A stretch of 64,000 nucleotides of DNA, from NCBI GenBank assembly GCA_903844635.1, contig CAIMUF010000004.1, positions 1 to 64,000 on the forward strand, in the 5' to 3' direction. Source of the DNA: an uncultured Sulfuricurvum sp. (GTDB lineage Bacteria > Campylobacterota > Campylobacteria > Campylobacterales > Sulfurimonadaceae). The first letter of the stretch is position 1, and each line of letters begins with the position of its first letter. Positions 28,691 to 38,701 of the stretch are shown one piece after another. Below the pieces are notes generated by a model, which worked only from the letters and a program-made list of their open reading frames with translations, made no database searches and had not been told where the DNA came from. A program made the translations under genes and the position numbers.

Positions 28691-29134
28691 ATGTCACAGG
28701 CGTGCCCTTTAATCTTTCGACAAGTAGATGCTACCGTTACACGAATCAATACTTTATTTGTAATAGTTGTCATTATTGCATTTTTAGTAACACAATACTC
28801 GATAGTATTGATAGCATTAATAGTAGATTTTGCCCTTCGACTGTATGGCTACAAAAATTTTAGTCCCATTAATATGGGTTCATTGTGGATACAGAAAAAA
28901 GCCTCTCTACCTGTAAAAATGGAAGACGCCGGAGCTAAACGTCTTGCGGCATTTTTTGGTATTGGATTTACGATTGCATTGTTAATTTGTTCATGGGCAG
29001 GTGCAGATATCGTGGGTGTTTTTATCGCTGGGATATTTTTGTTTTGTGCTGCATTGGAACTTTTCTTTGGATTATGCATCGCGTGTAAAATTTATTATTT
29101 TGCTAAAATGATCTATCCAAAAGGTTTTCTTTAA
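28691..29134 (+). CDS. DUF4395 domain-containing membrane protein
   Basis: MSQACPLIFRQVDATVTRINTLFVI... DFALRLYGYKNFSPI; DUF4395-like with Cys and multiple TM. Confidence 0.75.
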   Translation: MSQACPLIFRQVDATVTRINTLFVIVVIIAFLVTQYSIVLIALIVDFALRLYGYKNFSPINMGSLWIQKKASLPVKMEDAGAKRLAAFFGIGFTIALLICSWAGADIVGVFIAGIFLFCAALELFFGLCIACKIYYFAKMIYPKGFL

Positions 29135-29538
29135 TGTCTGCTCTTTCAACTAAAGCCGTCTATGGATTAGCAGCCATGCACGTTCTCTCCCATGCACCCC
29201 ATGGCAGATCAATGCAGGTACGTGAAATTTCGGCAATGACACAAATTTCACATGGATATTTGGAACAACTTCTTTCTATATTACGCAGAGCTAATCTCGT
29301 CATCAGTATTCGTGGCGCGTCTGGTGGCTATAAATTAGCCCGTCAGCCTCATGATATAGAAGTCATAGAGATTGTTGAAGCGCTTGAAGGGCCATTTTAT
29401 AAGATAGATGGGAATGTGGGGTCGAGTTTGATTTTGGAGTACTATTGGAAAGAAGTGGAAGAAAAAATGCGCGCTTTGTTCACTTCAAAACTATCTGATC
29501 TTGATCACGCATACCAGCCTCATCACTATGATATTTAG
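29134..29538 (+). CDS. Rrf2 family transcriptional regulator (cysteine-free)
   Basis: LSTKAVYGLAAMHVLS...VREISAMTQISHGYLEQLLSILRRANLVISIRGASGGYKLAR. Confidence 0.9.
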   Translation: MSALSTKAVYGLAAMHVLSHAPHGRSMQVREISAMTQISHGYLEQLLSILRRANLVISIRGASGGYKLARQPHDIEVIEIVEALEGPFYKIDGNVGSSLILEYYWKEVEEKMRALFTSKLSDLDHAYQPHHYDI

Positions 29539-29542
29539 AAAA

Positions 29543-29782
29543 TTATCGTCTTTTATTTTTTGATTCTATAAGGCGACGATTTTGCATCATCATAACTTCT
29601 AGCTCCTTGGCACTTTTCGTTTCATAGAGTGGCTGACTGCTTTGAAAAACTTCTGTATAAAAATCGGCTAAAGTTCTCCCTTTCCGTGTCGCAGGAAGGA
29701 TTCTGTTTGAAGTATAGTTATCCACTTCTGGTGGATCGATAAATTGCGCTAACAGTGCTTCTCGAATGTTGTTTTTGCTCAT
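29543..29782 (-). CDS. Hypothetical 79-aa protein
   Basis: Compact ORF co-directional with the HerA-like gene; no family recognised. Confidence 0.5.
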   Translation of the reverse strand: MSKNNIREALLAQFIDPPEVDNYTSNRILPATRKGRTLADFYTEVFQSSQPLYETKSAKELEVMMMQNRRLIESKNKRR

Positions 29783-29841
29783 AATAATACTTCTTATGGA
29801 TAGTTAACATTTAACAAGCAAAAAATGTTCCGATTATGACT

Positions 29842-31296
29842 TTATCGTTTAAATAAACTTCCTAATACCCCTCGAATAATCTCACGTCCAAGCTGAGAAC
29901 CAATCGCTCGTGCTGCAGATTTTGCCAGTGCTTCCATGGCTGTTTCTCTCCCTCTGGAAACAGTTTTTTCTTCTTTAGCGGCAGTTTCTTCTTCGATTTC
30001 TTTTGCTTTTTGAGTTGATTGTTCTGATAAGCGCTTGTTGAGACGTTCGTAGGCAGATTCACTATCAATGTTTTGGTCATAGGTCGTGCCAACAATTGAA
30101 TTGCTCATAAGTTCATGGCGTAATGTGTCAGTAATAGGCCCAATATGTGAGAGCGGGGGAATAACAAAACAGCGTTGCGTGATACTTGGTGTTCCTTTCT
30201 CGTCCAAGAAGGATATCAGCGCTTCTCCGACACCAAGCTCCATTAATGCAGTTTTTTCATCCAAGGATTCGTTATCCCGCATTGTTTCGGCTGCGGCACG
30301 AACGGCTTGCTGATCTTTAGGGGTAAAAGCACGAAGAGCATGAGCAACACGATTACCAAGTTGTGCGGCAATTTTTTCCGGTATATCATTAGGGTGCTGG
30401 GTAATAAAATAAATTCCCACACCTTTAGAGCGAATGAGGCGAACTACTTGTTCGATTTTTTCAATTAATACATCGGGAGCATCGGTAAAAAGCAAATGAG
30501 CTTCATCGAAAAAGAAAAGAAGTTTAGGAACACTGCTGTCTCCAGCTTCTGGAAGCGTTTCGAAAAGCTCTGAAAGCATCCATAAAAGAAGTGAACCGTA
30601 AAGTTTTGGAGTATTCATCAGTTTTGTAGCATCGAGAAGATTGACAACCCCCTTGCCATTAATACTTTGGATAAGATCGTGAATGTTGAGCATAGGCTCA
30701 CCAAAGAGTTTTTCACCTCCCTGGGATTCGAGAGTAAGCAGTGAACGTTGAATCGCACCGATAGACGCCGTAGAGACATTGCCATAATTTAATGACAACT
30801 CTTTAGCGCGTTCTCCTACATTAACAATCATCGCACGCAGGTCTTTAAGATCCAGCAGGGCAAGTCCCTCATCATCGGCAACTTTAAAAATGAGTGTCAG
30901 TACACCGCTTTGTGTTTCGTTAAGACCAAGCAATCGTGAGAGTAAAAGAGGCCCCATATCACTAATGGTTGCACGCACGGGATGACCGTTTTCACCCCAT
31001 ACATCCCAAAATGTGACAGGTGATTTTTGATAATCACTTTCTAGTCCCATGGAGGAAAATCTCTCGGTCACTTTTTGATTATTTCCCCCTACATCAGCCA
31101 GTCCACTAAGATCTCCTTTGATATCACTTACGACACACGGAACACCTATCATGGAAAAACTCTCGATAATTTTTTGCAAAGTGATAGTTTTACCCGTTCC
31201 GGTTGCACCAGTAATGAGTCCATGACGATTTGCCATTGATGGGAGTAGAGTTAAAAATTGATCCGCTGATTTTGCAATAGGATAAGAAGTAGACAT
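29842..31296 (-). CDS. HerA-like / DUF853 helicase-like ATPase
   Basis: Walker A GATGTGKT; Walker B KLLFFFDEAHLLF; GVGIYFITQHPNDIPEKIAAQLGNRVAHALRAFTPKD. Confidence 0.92.
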   Translation of the reverse strand: MSTSYPIAKSADQFLTLLPSMANRHGLITGATGTGKTITLQKIIESFSMIGVPCVVSDIKGDLSGLADVGGNNQKVTERFSSMGLESDYQKSPVTFWDVWGENGHPVRATISDMGPLLLSRLLGLNETQSGVLTLIFKVADDEGLALLDLKDLRAMIVNVGERAKELSLNYGNVSTASIGAIQRSLLTLESQGGEKLFGEPMLNIHDLIQSINGKGVVNLLDATKLMNTPKLYGSLLLWMLSELFETLPEAGDSSVPKLLFFFDEAHLLFTDAPDVLIEKIEQVVRLIRSKGVGIYFITQHPNDIPEKIAAQLGNRVAHALRAFTPKDQQAVRAAAETMRDNESLDEKTALMELGVGEALISFLDEKGTPSITQRCFVIPPLSHIGPITDTLRHELMSNSIVGTTYDQNIDSESAYERLNKRLSEQSTQKAKEIEEETAAKEEKTVSRGRETAMEALAKSAARAIGSQLGREIIRGVLGSLFKR

Positions 31297-31347
31297 ACAA
31301 TTCCTTAATGATTTAATGTACGGGTATTATAGCTGTAATGTCAACAC

Positions 31348-31965
31348 TTATAAACCTTCATTAATAACATGCCAAAGACGCTCAATCTCATAATCATCTA
31401 AAAAAAGTGTCGAATAATGATCATAAAGCCATGAAAGCCCCTTTGCATTAATGGAAAGGGTATGGGAACATTCTTTGTGTGCGGGTAAAAATGCTCGTAT
31501 GAGGGATATATCGTTGTAGATTGGATTGTCACAAAAAAAACAGTTCAGATCACGGTGCAATCTCCCCTCATGTTCAAGCAGTTGAATGTAGGCTTCGATG
31601 GCAAGTCGTTTTGGATTTTGATTTTTCCAATTTTGGGCAGCTGATTCTAAGAGTTGAAAATAAAAGCTGCCAATATCATCTGAATGTTGCAAATGGGGAT
31701 GAAAAAGGGCAATAAACTGTTGCCAAATACGAATACGGTTGTACTCACCCATCCACCCAAAGCCCAGATGGAGTACATCACGCATCCGAGGGATAGAACT
31801 TTTGAGTGACGTTTCGGCTTCAAAATCAATTTTAAAGCCAAGGTTGATAGGACTATGCCGTGCTCCATAGAACCTGTAAAGGGTTGTTAAGTTTTCCTCG
31901 GATATGATTGTTACTATCATATCTTCGTCTTTCACCCGGCTAAGTTTGATGATAAATCCCTGCAT
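31348..31965 (-). CDS. recO: Recombination protein RecO (epsilon type)
   Basis: MQGFIIKLSRVKDEDMIVTIISEENLTTLYRFYGARHS...; divergent RecO as in Campylobacterota. Confidence 0.8.
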   Translation of the reverse strand: MQGFIIKLSRVKDEDMIVTIISEENLTTLYRFYGARHSPINLGFKIDFEAETSLKSSIPRMRDVLHLGFGWMGEYNRIRIWQQFIALFHPHLQHSDDIGSFYFQLLESAAQNWKNQNPKRLAIEAYIQLLEHEGRLHRDLNCFFCDNPIYNDISLIRAFLPAHKECSHTLSINAKGLSWLYDHYSTLFLDDYEIERLWHVINEGL

Positions 31966-32148
31966 ATTTTGTTACTTCACCGCACATTTGTTTATTTTAT
32001 TCTCTAAAAGTTTCCTAATTTTAAAACTTTTTAACCTAATAACTGGTAAAATTAAGAAATTTCAATCCTCTTTAAACTACTTATGTTTAAAAAGAGATTA
32101 AGTAGAAATAATTTCCGGATTTTTCCGATGACATAAGGTGATTTATCA

Positions 32149-35100
32149 GTGGAATACCAAGATTTATTACGATCATTTAAAGATAACTGCGGATTTGGTT
32201 TGATCGCCAATATTAAAAACCGTCCTTCTCATGAGACACTGGAAAACGCAATTACTGCGCTTGAACGAATGATGCACCGTGGTGCTGTTGCGGCCGATGG
32301 CAAGACAGGAGATGGCAGTGGATTGCTCCTTTCCATCCCTCAAGAGTTCATGCGCTCTACTGCTTTAGCCAGTGGCATTGAGTTGCCTGAAATGTATGCC
32401 ATTGCCGTAGTCTTTACACGTGATGTATCTCAATTGGATTTATTGGAACGTACCTGCGCTAATAATGATCTAAAAGTGGTATTGAAGCGTATCGTCCCCC
32501 TTGATATCAATGCTTTAGGTGAACAGGCGCTCGAGTCTCTTCCTGAAATTTATCATATTTTTATTACCCCTAACTCATTGATGGCATCACGTCGCTTTGA
32601 TGCATTGTTGTATTTGAGCCGTAAAGAGACTGAGCATATGCTCGTACAGGATCAAGATTTTTATATCCCTTCCATGAGTTCGAGAGTTATTTCTTATAAG
32701 GGCTTGATTATGCCTACGCATATCAAGGAATTTTATACTGACTTTCAAAATGAAAATTTTAAAATCTCTTTTTCACTCTTTCACCAACGCTTTTCTACCA
32801 ATACTCTTCCTAAATGGCGTTTGGCTCAACCGTTTCGCTCCGTTGCCCACAATGGTGAGATCAACTCCGTTGAAGCAAACCGTTTTAATGTTGCAGTAAA
32901 ATCAGAATCGATTAAAAGTGAAGTGTTTACCGCTGAAGAGATTGCACGTCTTCTTCCTATCTTGCAGCCACATGGCTCGGACAGTGCAAGCGCCGACAAT
33001 TTTTTCGAGTTTTTGATCGCGAATGGAATGGATTTCTTTAAAGCAGCGCGTGCGATTATTCCGGCACCATGGCAAAATGCACCTCATATGGATCCACAAT
33101 TACGTGCATTCTATGAGTATCACTCAACAGTTTTTGAAGCGTGGGATGGTCCTGCTGCATTCTCACTTACCGATGGTCGCTACATCGGGTGTGTTCTTGA
33201 CCGTAATGGATTACGCCCTTCAAAGTATATTATTACTCATGATGACACATTGCTTATCGCAAGTGAGTACGGTGTCATTGATATTGCAGAAGAGAATATC
33301 AAAGAACGCGGTCGACTTCAATCCGGGCAAATGATTGGTTTGGATTTGAAGTTTGGGAAAGTGCTTAAAGACGAAGATATTAATCAATATCTAAAAACTT
33401 CTAATCCGTATATGAGTTGGTTAAATGAGCACATGACTTACTTGCAAGAGCACGTAGAGCATCAGTATGAAACCAAATGCGACTGTTCGGCTGAAGATTT
33501 CATTGCACGTCAGCGTTATTTTAACATTACACAAGAGATCGTTGAGCAAGTGATTGAGCCGATGATGCGCGATGGTAAAGAAGCCGTTGGATCAATGGGT
33601 GATGATACTCCACTTGCTGCATTTAGTACCGTTCAACGTAATTTTAGCGATTTTTTCAAACAACGTTTTGCACAGGTAACGAATCCTCCAATTGATCCTA
33701 TTCGTGAAAAAGTGGTGATGAGTCTTAACACCGGTTTTGGTGAAATACATAATATTTTGGATGAAATTCCAACTCATGCTAATCGTTTGAAAGCAATTTC
33801 ACCGATTATGCTCAAAGAGAAACTTGAAGTACTAAAATCGTTTGGGGATAAAAAATCTCCACGCTATCACCCTTCGTATACTAATGCAGTGTTTTCTACA
33901 TCCTATAAAGGCAGCTTGAGAGAAGCATTAAATGCTCTTGTTTCACAAGTAATTTTAGCCGTCAAAGAAGAGGGTGTTCGTATTATTGTTCTTGATGACA
34001 GCGGATTTGATCGTGAGCATAAAACAATTCCAATGTTGCTGGCAGTCGGTCGTATCAGCAGTGCATTATTAGAGGCAAAAATACGTCATTTAGGTTCAGT
34101 CGTGGCCTGTACAAGTGAAGTGGTTGACTCTCATGGTGCAGCAACCCTTATCGCATACGGAGCGAGTGCGATTTATCCAAATCTTTTATTTACAACCATT
34201 GCTGCACGGGTTAAGCAAGGCAATGAAAACGAAGAAAATTGTGCGGAAGCATTTAAAGCAGCCCACCATGCTCTCAATGGCGGATTGCTTAAAATTATGT
34301 CTAAAATGGGGATTGCAACGATAGCGTCGTATCGTAATTCAGGTCTTTTTGATGTTATCGGTTTGAGTCGGGAGATGGTAGATGAGTGTTTTGGAGATTC
34401 ACATGTGCTCATTCCTGGATTGAGCTATGAAGATATCGATGAGCGTTTAAATAAAAATCACAAAGAGGCATTTGAACAAAACGGGTTTAACCGTATTTTC
34501 CCTCTAAAAATTGGCGGATTTTACAAATTTTACAATGGTCAAGAGCACCATGATTTTAATCCGGATGTTATTCATGCCATTCATCGTGTTTCCAAAAGCG
34601 GTAAACGTGAAGATTTTGATCAGCTCAGTACGTTGATTAACAAACGCGGTCAAAAATTTATTCGTGACTTCTTCGAGTTCCAATCGGATCGTCCAAGTAT
34701 TGATATTTCAGAAGTTGAGCCAAAAGAGAAAATTTTCAAACGTTTTGCTTCGGCTGCAATGAGTTTGGGCTCAATCTCTCCTGAAGCACATGAATGCGTT
34801 GCAGTTGCAATGAACACCCTCGGAGCTCAAAGCAATTCAGGTGAGGGCGGAGAAGACTCAGCCCGTTTTGATACATTGAAAAACTCAAAAATCAAACAAG
34901 TCGCTTCAGGACGTTTTGGAGTTACACCTGCTTATCTTCGCAGTGCTGAAGAGATTCAGATCAAGGTGGCTCAAGGGGCAAAACCGGGTGAGGGAGGACA
35001 GCTTCCAGGGCATAAGGTTTCCCCTTTAATCGCGCGTTTACGTCATACGACACCAGGGGTGACATTGATTTCACCTCCTCCTCATCATGATATTTATTCG

Positions 35101-36585
35101 ATTGAGGATTTGGCACAGCTCATCTTTGATATGAAACAGGTCAATCCGGCAGCAAAAGTAGCGGTTAAACTTGTTTCTGCGGCTGGTGTAGGGACGATTG
35201 CAGCTGGTGTTGCTAAAGCGTATGCGGATAAAATTATTATTTCAGGCGGCGATGGCGGTACAGGTGCAGCTCCTCTTACCTCGATTAAATTTGCAGGAAA
35301 TCCATGGGAACTTGGACTTTCAGAAGCCCATAATGCACTCAAAGTCAATAATCTTCGTGGATTGGTTCATGTTCAAACAGACGGTGGACTCAAAAGCGGG
35401 CAAGATGTCGTGAAAGCTGCATTATTGGGAGCTGAGAGTTATGCTTTCGGTACGGGTGTATTGACAATTATTGGTTGTAAAATGCTTCGTATCTGTCATG
35501 TCAACAAATGTTCGGTCGGAATTGCAACCCAAAATGAGAGTTTGCGTGCTGATTATTTCAAAGGAACCGTTGAACAACTTATTAACTACTTCACCTATAT
35601 GGCAGAAGATGTGCGTCAAATAATGGCAAAATTGGGTTATAAAACGATGGAAGAACTCGTCGGTCGAAGTGATTTGCTCCGCATTATTGATACAGATTTC
35701 GCCCGTAAGTTCGATTTCAGCAATATTTTACACCGTGAAGCGGGCGTCAATACGTGTCAAGAAGCATCGAACAAACCATTTGATGACAATGCTTTTGAAA
35801 TTGATGTTTTGGCAGAAGCCATGGACGCGATCAAAAATCCAGAGCGGCCTGTTCGAATTACACGTGATATTTGTAACTTAAATCGTAGTTTTGGTGCACG
35901 TGTAAGTGGTGAAATTGCTCAATATTATGGAGATAAGGGACTTAAGACTGATACCATTAAAATTGATCTTAAAGGTATCGCTGGTCAAGCATTAGGTGCC
36001 TTCTTGATTCATGGTGTTACTATTCGTCTTGAGGGTGTTGCCAATGATTACATTGGTAAAGGGATGCATGGCGGTAAAATCGTTATTAAATCTCGTAATC
36101 AGGGTGAAGCATTTGCAGCAGGCGGTAATACGTGTCTTTATGGTGCAACCGGCGGTAAGCTCTTTATTGCAGGATCTGTAGGCGAGCGTTTTGCCGTTCG
36201 TAACTCAGGTGCATTGGCGATCGTCGAGGGTACTGGCGACAACGCATGTGAGTATATGACAGGCGGAATCGTGGTCATCTTGGGTCAAACCGGTATCAAC
36301 TTTGGTGCAGGTATGACAGGCGGAATCGCGTTTGTATACGATGAAAATCACAGTTTTGTTGAAAATGTTAACCGTGAACTCGTCGATGCATTGCGTATTG
36401 ATACCGATGATGGAGATGAAGCGCGTCATTATCTCAAACGTCTTTTAAAAGATTATGCAGCAGAAACGCAAAGCGAAAAAGCCCAGGCTCTTCTCAATAA
36501 CTTCCGTAATGAGATTCGAAATTTCTGGCTTGTAAGACCTAAAAACTTAACAAAATTGCCACTTAATCCTGATAAAGGCGACTAA
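32149..36585 (+). CDS. gltB: Glutamate synthase large subunit (GTG start)
   Basis: 1478 aa; CGFGLIANIKNRPSHETLENAITALERMMHRGA; GEGGEDSARF; GDGGTGAAPLTSIKFAG; GG repeats at the C-terminus. Confidence 0.97.
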   Translation: MEYQDLLRSFKDNCGFGLIANIKNRPSHETLENAITALERMMHRGAVAADGKTGDGSGLLLSIPQEFMRSTALASGIELPEMYAIAVVFTRDVSQLDLLERTCANNDLKVVLKRIVPLDINALGEQALESLPEIYHIFITPNSLMASRRFDALLYLSRKETEHMLVQDQDFYIPSMSSRVISYKGLIMPTHIKEFYTDFQNENFKISFSLFHQRFSTNTLPKWRLAQPFRSVAHNGEINSVEANRFNVAVKSESIKSEVFTAEEIARLLPILQPHGSDSASADNFFEFLIANGMDFFKAARAIIPAPWQNAPHMDPQLRAFYEYHSTVFEAWDGPAAFSLTDGRYIGCVLDRNGLRPSKYIITHDDTLLIASEYGVIDIAEENIKERGRLQSGQMIGLDLKFGKVLKDEDINQYLKTSNPYMSWLNEHMTYLQEHVEHQYETKCDCSAEDFIARQRYFNITQEIVEQVIEPMMRDGKEAVGSMGDDTPLAAFSTVQRNFSDFFKQRFAQVTNPPIDPIREKVVMSLNTGFGEIHNILDEIPTHANRLKAISPIMLKEKLEVLKSFGDKKSPRYHPSYTNAVFSTSYKGSLREALNALVSQVILAVKEEGVRIIVLDDSGFDREHKTIPMLLAVGRISSALLEAKIRHLGSVVACTSEVVDSHGAATLIAYGASAIYPNLLFTTIAARVKQGNENEENCAEAFKAAHHALNGGLLKIMSKMGIATIASYRNSGLFDVIGLSREMVDECFGDSHVLIPGLSYEDIDERLNKNHKEAFEQNGFNRIFPLKIGGFYKFYNGQEHHDFNPDVIHAIHRVSKSGKREDFDQLSTLINKRGQKFIRDFFEFQSDRPSIDISEVEPKEKIFKRFASAAMSLGSISPEAHECVAVAMNTLGAQSNSGEGGEDSARFDTLKNSKIKQVASGRFGVTPAYLRSAEEIQIKVAQGAKPGEGGQLPGHKVSPLIARLRHTTPGVTLISPPPHHDIYSIEDLAQLIFDMKQVNPAAKVAVKLVSAAGVGTIAAGVAKAYADKIIISGGDGGTGAAPLTSIKFAGNPWELGLSEAHNALKVNNLRGLVHVQTDGGLKSGQDVVKAALLGAESYAFGTGVLTIIGCKMLRICHVNKCSVGIATQNESLRADYFKGTVEQLINYFTYMAEDVRQIMAKLGYKTMEELVGRSDLLRIIDTDFARKFDFSNILHREAGVNTCQEASNKPFDDNAFEIDVLAEAMDAIKNPERPVRITRDICNLNRSFGARVSGEIAQYYGDKGLKTDTIKIDLKGIAGQALGAFLIHGVTIRLEGVANDYIGKGMHGGKIVIKSRNQGEAFAAGGNTCLYGATGGKLFIAGSVGERFAVRNSGALAIVEGTGDNACEYMTGGIVVILGQTGINFGAGMTGGIAFVYDENHSFVENVNRELVDALRIDTDDGDEARHYLKRLLKDYAAETQSEKAQALLNNFRNEIRNFWLVRPKNLTKLPLNPDKGD

Positions 36586-36590
36586 CTATT

Positions 36591-37973
36591 ATGAGAGAAT
36601 TTTTAACTATTGAACGTATCGATCCTATTAAACGCGGAGTTGTACAACGACTCAAAGATTTTAGTGAGATTTATGAACCTGTTGAGTTGCATGAAGCATC
36701 TCCTCAAAGTGATCGCTGTATTCAATGCGGTGATCCGTTTTGTCTCAACAAATGCCCATTGCATAACTACATCCCTCAGTGGCTCAAAGCGGTTGCTGAA
36801 AAAGATTTAAAATTTGCTTTTAATCTTTCAAATGAGCCATCACCTTTTCCTGAAGTCATGGGGCGTATTTGTCCTCATGATCGTCTTTGTGAGGGTGATT
36901 GTACTCTTAATGACGGGCATGGAGCGATTACAATCGGTTCAGTTGAGACCTTTATCAATGAAGAAGGGTTCAAGCATGGTCTTAAACCGTTCTTCCCGGG
37001 AATTACTACGGATAAAAAAGTAGCTATCATAGGTTCAGGCCCTGCAGGTCTTTCTGCGGCAACCTATTTATTGCGTTCTGGTATTTCGGTTACCATGTAT
37101 GAGCGCAGTGATCGTGCAGGCGGATTGTTGACATACGGTATTCCTGGATTCAAGCTCGATAAAAAAATCGTTGATCGTCGTGTCGGATTTCTCGTAGAAG
37201 CCGGTTTGAAAATTGTATACAATTGTGAAGTGGGCAAAGACGCAGAATTTGATGTTATTGCGGATCAATACGATGCTGTATTTATCGGTATCGGTGCAAC
37301 CAAATCAAAGGGTGCAAAAATAGCAGGTGAAAATGCATCCAACGTTTATCCAGCTATAGAGTATCTAACCGCCATTCAGCGTAAAAACTTTGCAATTTCA
37401 TATGATAAGCAATTTGATTTCAAAGATCTGGACGTGGTTGTCATCGGAGGAGGGGACACAGCTATGGACTGTGTTCGTACTGCCAAGCGAGAAGGGGCTA
37501 AAAATGTAACGTGTCTGTATCGCCGTGATGCGCACAATATGCCAGGCTCTCAAAAAGAGTATAAAAATGCGATTGAAGAAGGAGTAGACTTTGTCTTTCA
37601 TGCTTCTCCTAAAGAGGTTATTCTGGGAGATAACGGGAAAGCAATCGCGGTTCGTATGATAAAAACTGTTTTAGGGGCAAAAGACGAGAGCGGTCGCCAA
37701 AAAATGGAAGAAATTAAAGGCGGAGATTTTAATATCAATGCGGATGTCGTCATTATGGCACTTGGATTTGACCCTATGGTGCCAAGCTTTTTGGCTGAAA
37801 ATGGTATTACTGTGAATAATTGGGGCGGTATTGTGATCGATTCAGAGTATCAAACGACGACTGCAGGTATCTATGCTGGTGGTGACTGTTACCGTGGTGC
37901 TGATTTAGTTGTTACAGCTGCATACGATGGTCGAGAAGCTGCACGGGCTATTGCAAAGTCACTGTTGAATTAA
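36591..37973 (+). CDS. gltD: Glutamate synthase small subunit
   Basis: CIQCGDPFCLNKCPLHNYIPQWL; GRICPHDRLCEGDCTL; FAD/NADP GxGxxG motifs. Confidence 0.96.
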   Translation: MREFLTIERIDPIKRGVVQRLKDFSEIYEPVELHEASPQSDRCIQCGDPFCLNKCPLHNYIPQWLKAVAEKDLKFAFNLSNEPSPFPEVMGRICPHDRLCEGDCTLNDGHGAITIGSVETFINEEGFKHGLKPFFPGITTDKKVAIIGSGPAGLSAATYLLRSGISVTMYERSDRAGGLLTYGIPGFKLDKKIVDRRVGFLVEAGLKIVYNCEVGKDAEFDVIADQYDAVFIGIGATKSKGAKIAGENASNVYPAIEYLTAIQRKNFAISYDKQFDFKDLDVVVIGGGDTAMDCVRTAKREGAKNVTCLYRRDAHNMPGSQKEYKNAIEEGVDFVFHASPKEVILGDNGKAIAVRMIKTVLGAKDESGRQKMEEIKGGDFNINADVVIMALGFDPMVPSFLAENGITVNNWGGIVIDSEYQTTTAGIYAGGDCYRGADLVVTAAYDGREAARAIAKSLLN

Positions 37974-38701
37974 TGAGTGCTTTTATCGATGCAGTGATTC
38001 TTTCACTCCTCGAGGTTCGTACACGTATTAACTCAAGCGAAACTACCCTTTTTGATTCCTATTCTCTTGGTGATGGTGGGGACATAAGCAGTGGTTTTGA
38101 TCTTGTGGCTGAATCCATTCTTTTTAAACATCTCAAGACTTTTGGATCTTTTTATTCTGAAGAGAGTGGCTGGATGACACCGTGCAGTGATGTGAATATT
38201 ATTGCTGATCCTATCGATGGCAGTGATAATTTTTCTTCTTCTTTTCCCTATTATGGGGTTTCTATCGCAAGAGAAATAGCTGGAAAGACCACTGATGGAA
38301 TTGTTTGTAATCTTGTAAATGGTGATGTTTTTATTCGTACATCGGATGAGTATTATAAAACCTCTTTAGACAATCCAATCCTTAAATTACCTGTTCTTCC
38401 CTCGCAAAATTCCAAAATTGGTCTCTTTGAAAAATCGTATGAACATCCTGATCTTATTGAAATTTTGATAGGTGAAAAATTTAAATTTCGTTCTCCAGGA
38501 GCATTAGCCCTCTCACTTGCTTATGCGCCCTTAGTGAAATATGTGCTATTTTTAGGTACAATGAGACAGTTTGATATCCAAGCTGGCTTGTATTTAAGCC
38601 AACACCTTTATAGCTTTAGTGATGAGAGATACATCCTATTGAGTCCGGATAAAGAAGTGTTCGAGCGGATACGTTTGATTGTAGAAAAGGAGTATTTTTG
38701 A
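37973..38701 (+). CDS. Inositol monophosphatase family protein
   Basis: IIADPIDGSDNFSSSFPYYGVSIA; FYSEESGW. Confidence 0.85.
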   Translation: MSAFIDAVILSLLEVRTRINSSETTLFDSYSLGDGGDISSGFDLVAESILFKHLKTFGSFYSEESGWMTPCSDVNIIADPIDGSDNFSSSFPYYGVSIAREIAGKTTDGIVCNLVNGDVFIRTSDEYYKTSLDNPILKLPVLPSQNSKIGLFEKSYEHPDLIEILIGEKFKFRSPGALALSLAYAPLVKYVLFLGTMRQFDIQAGLYLSQHLYSFSDERYILLSPDKEVFERIRLIVEKEYF

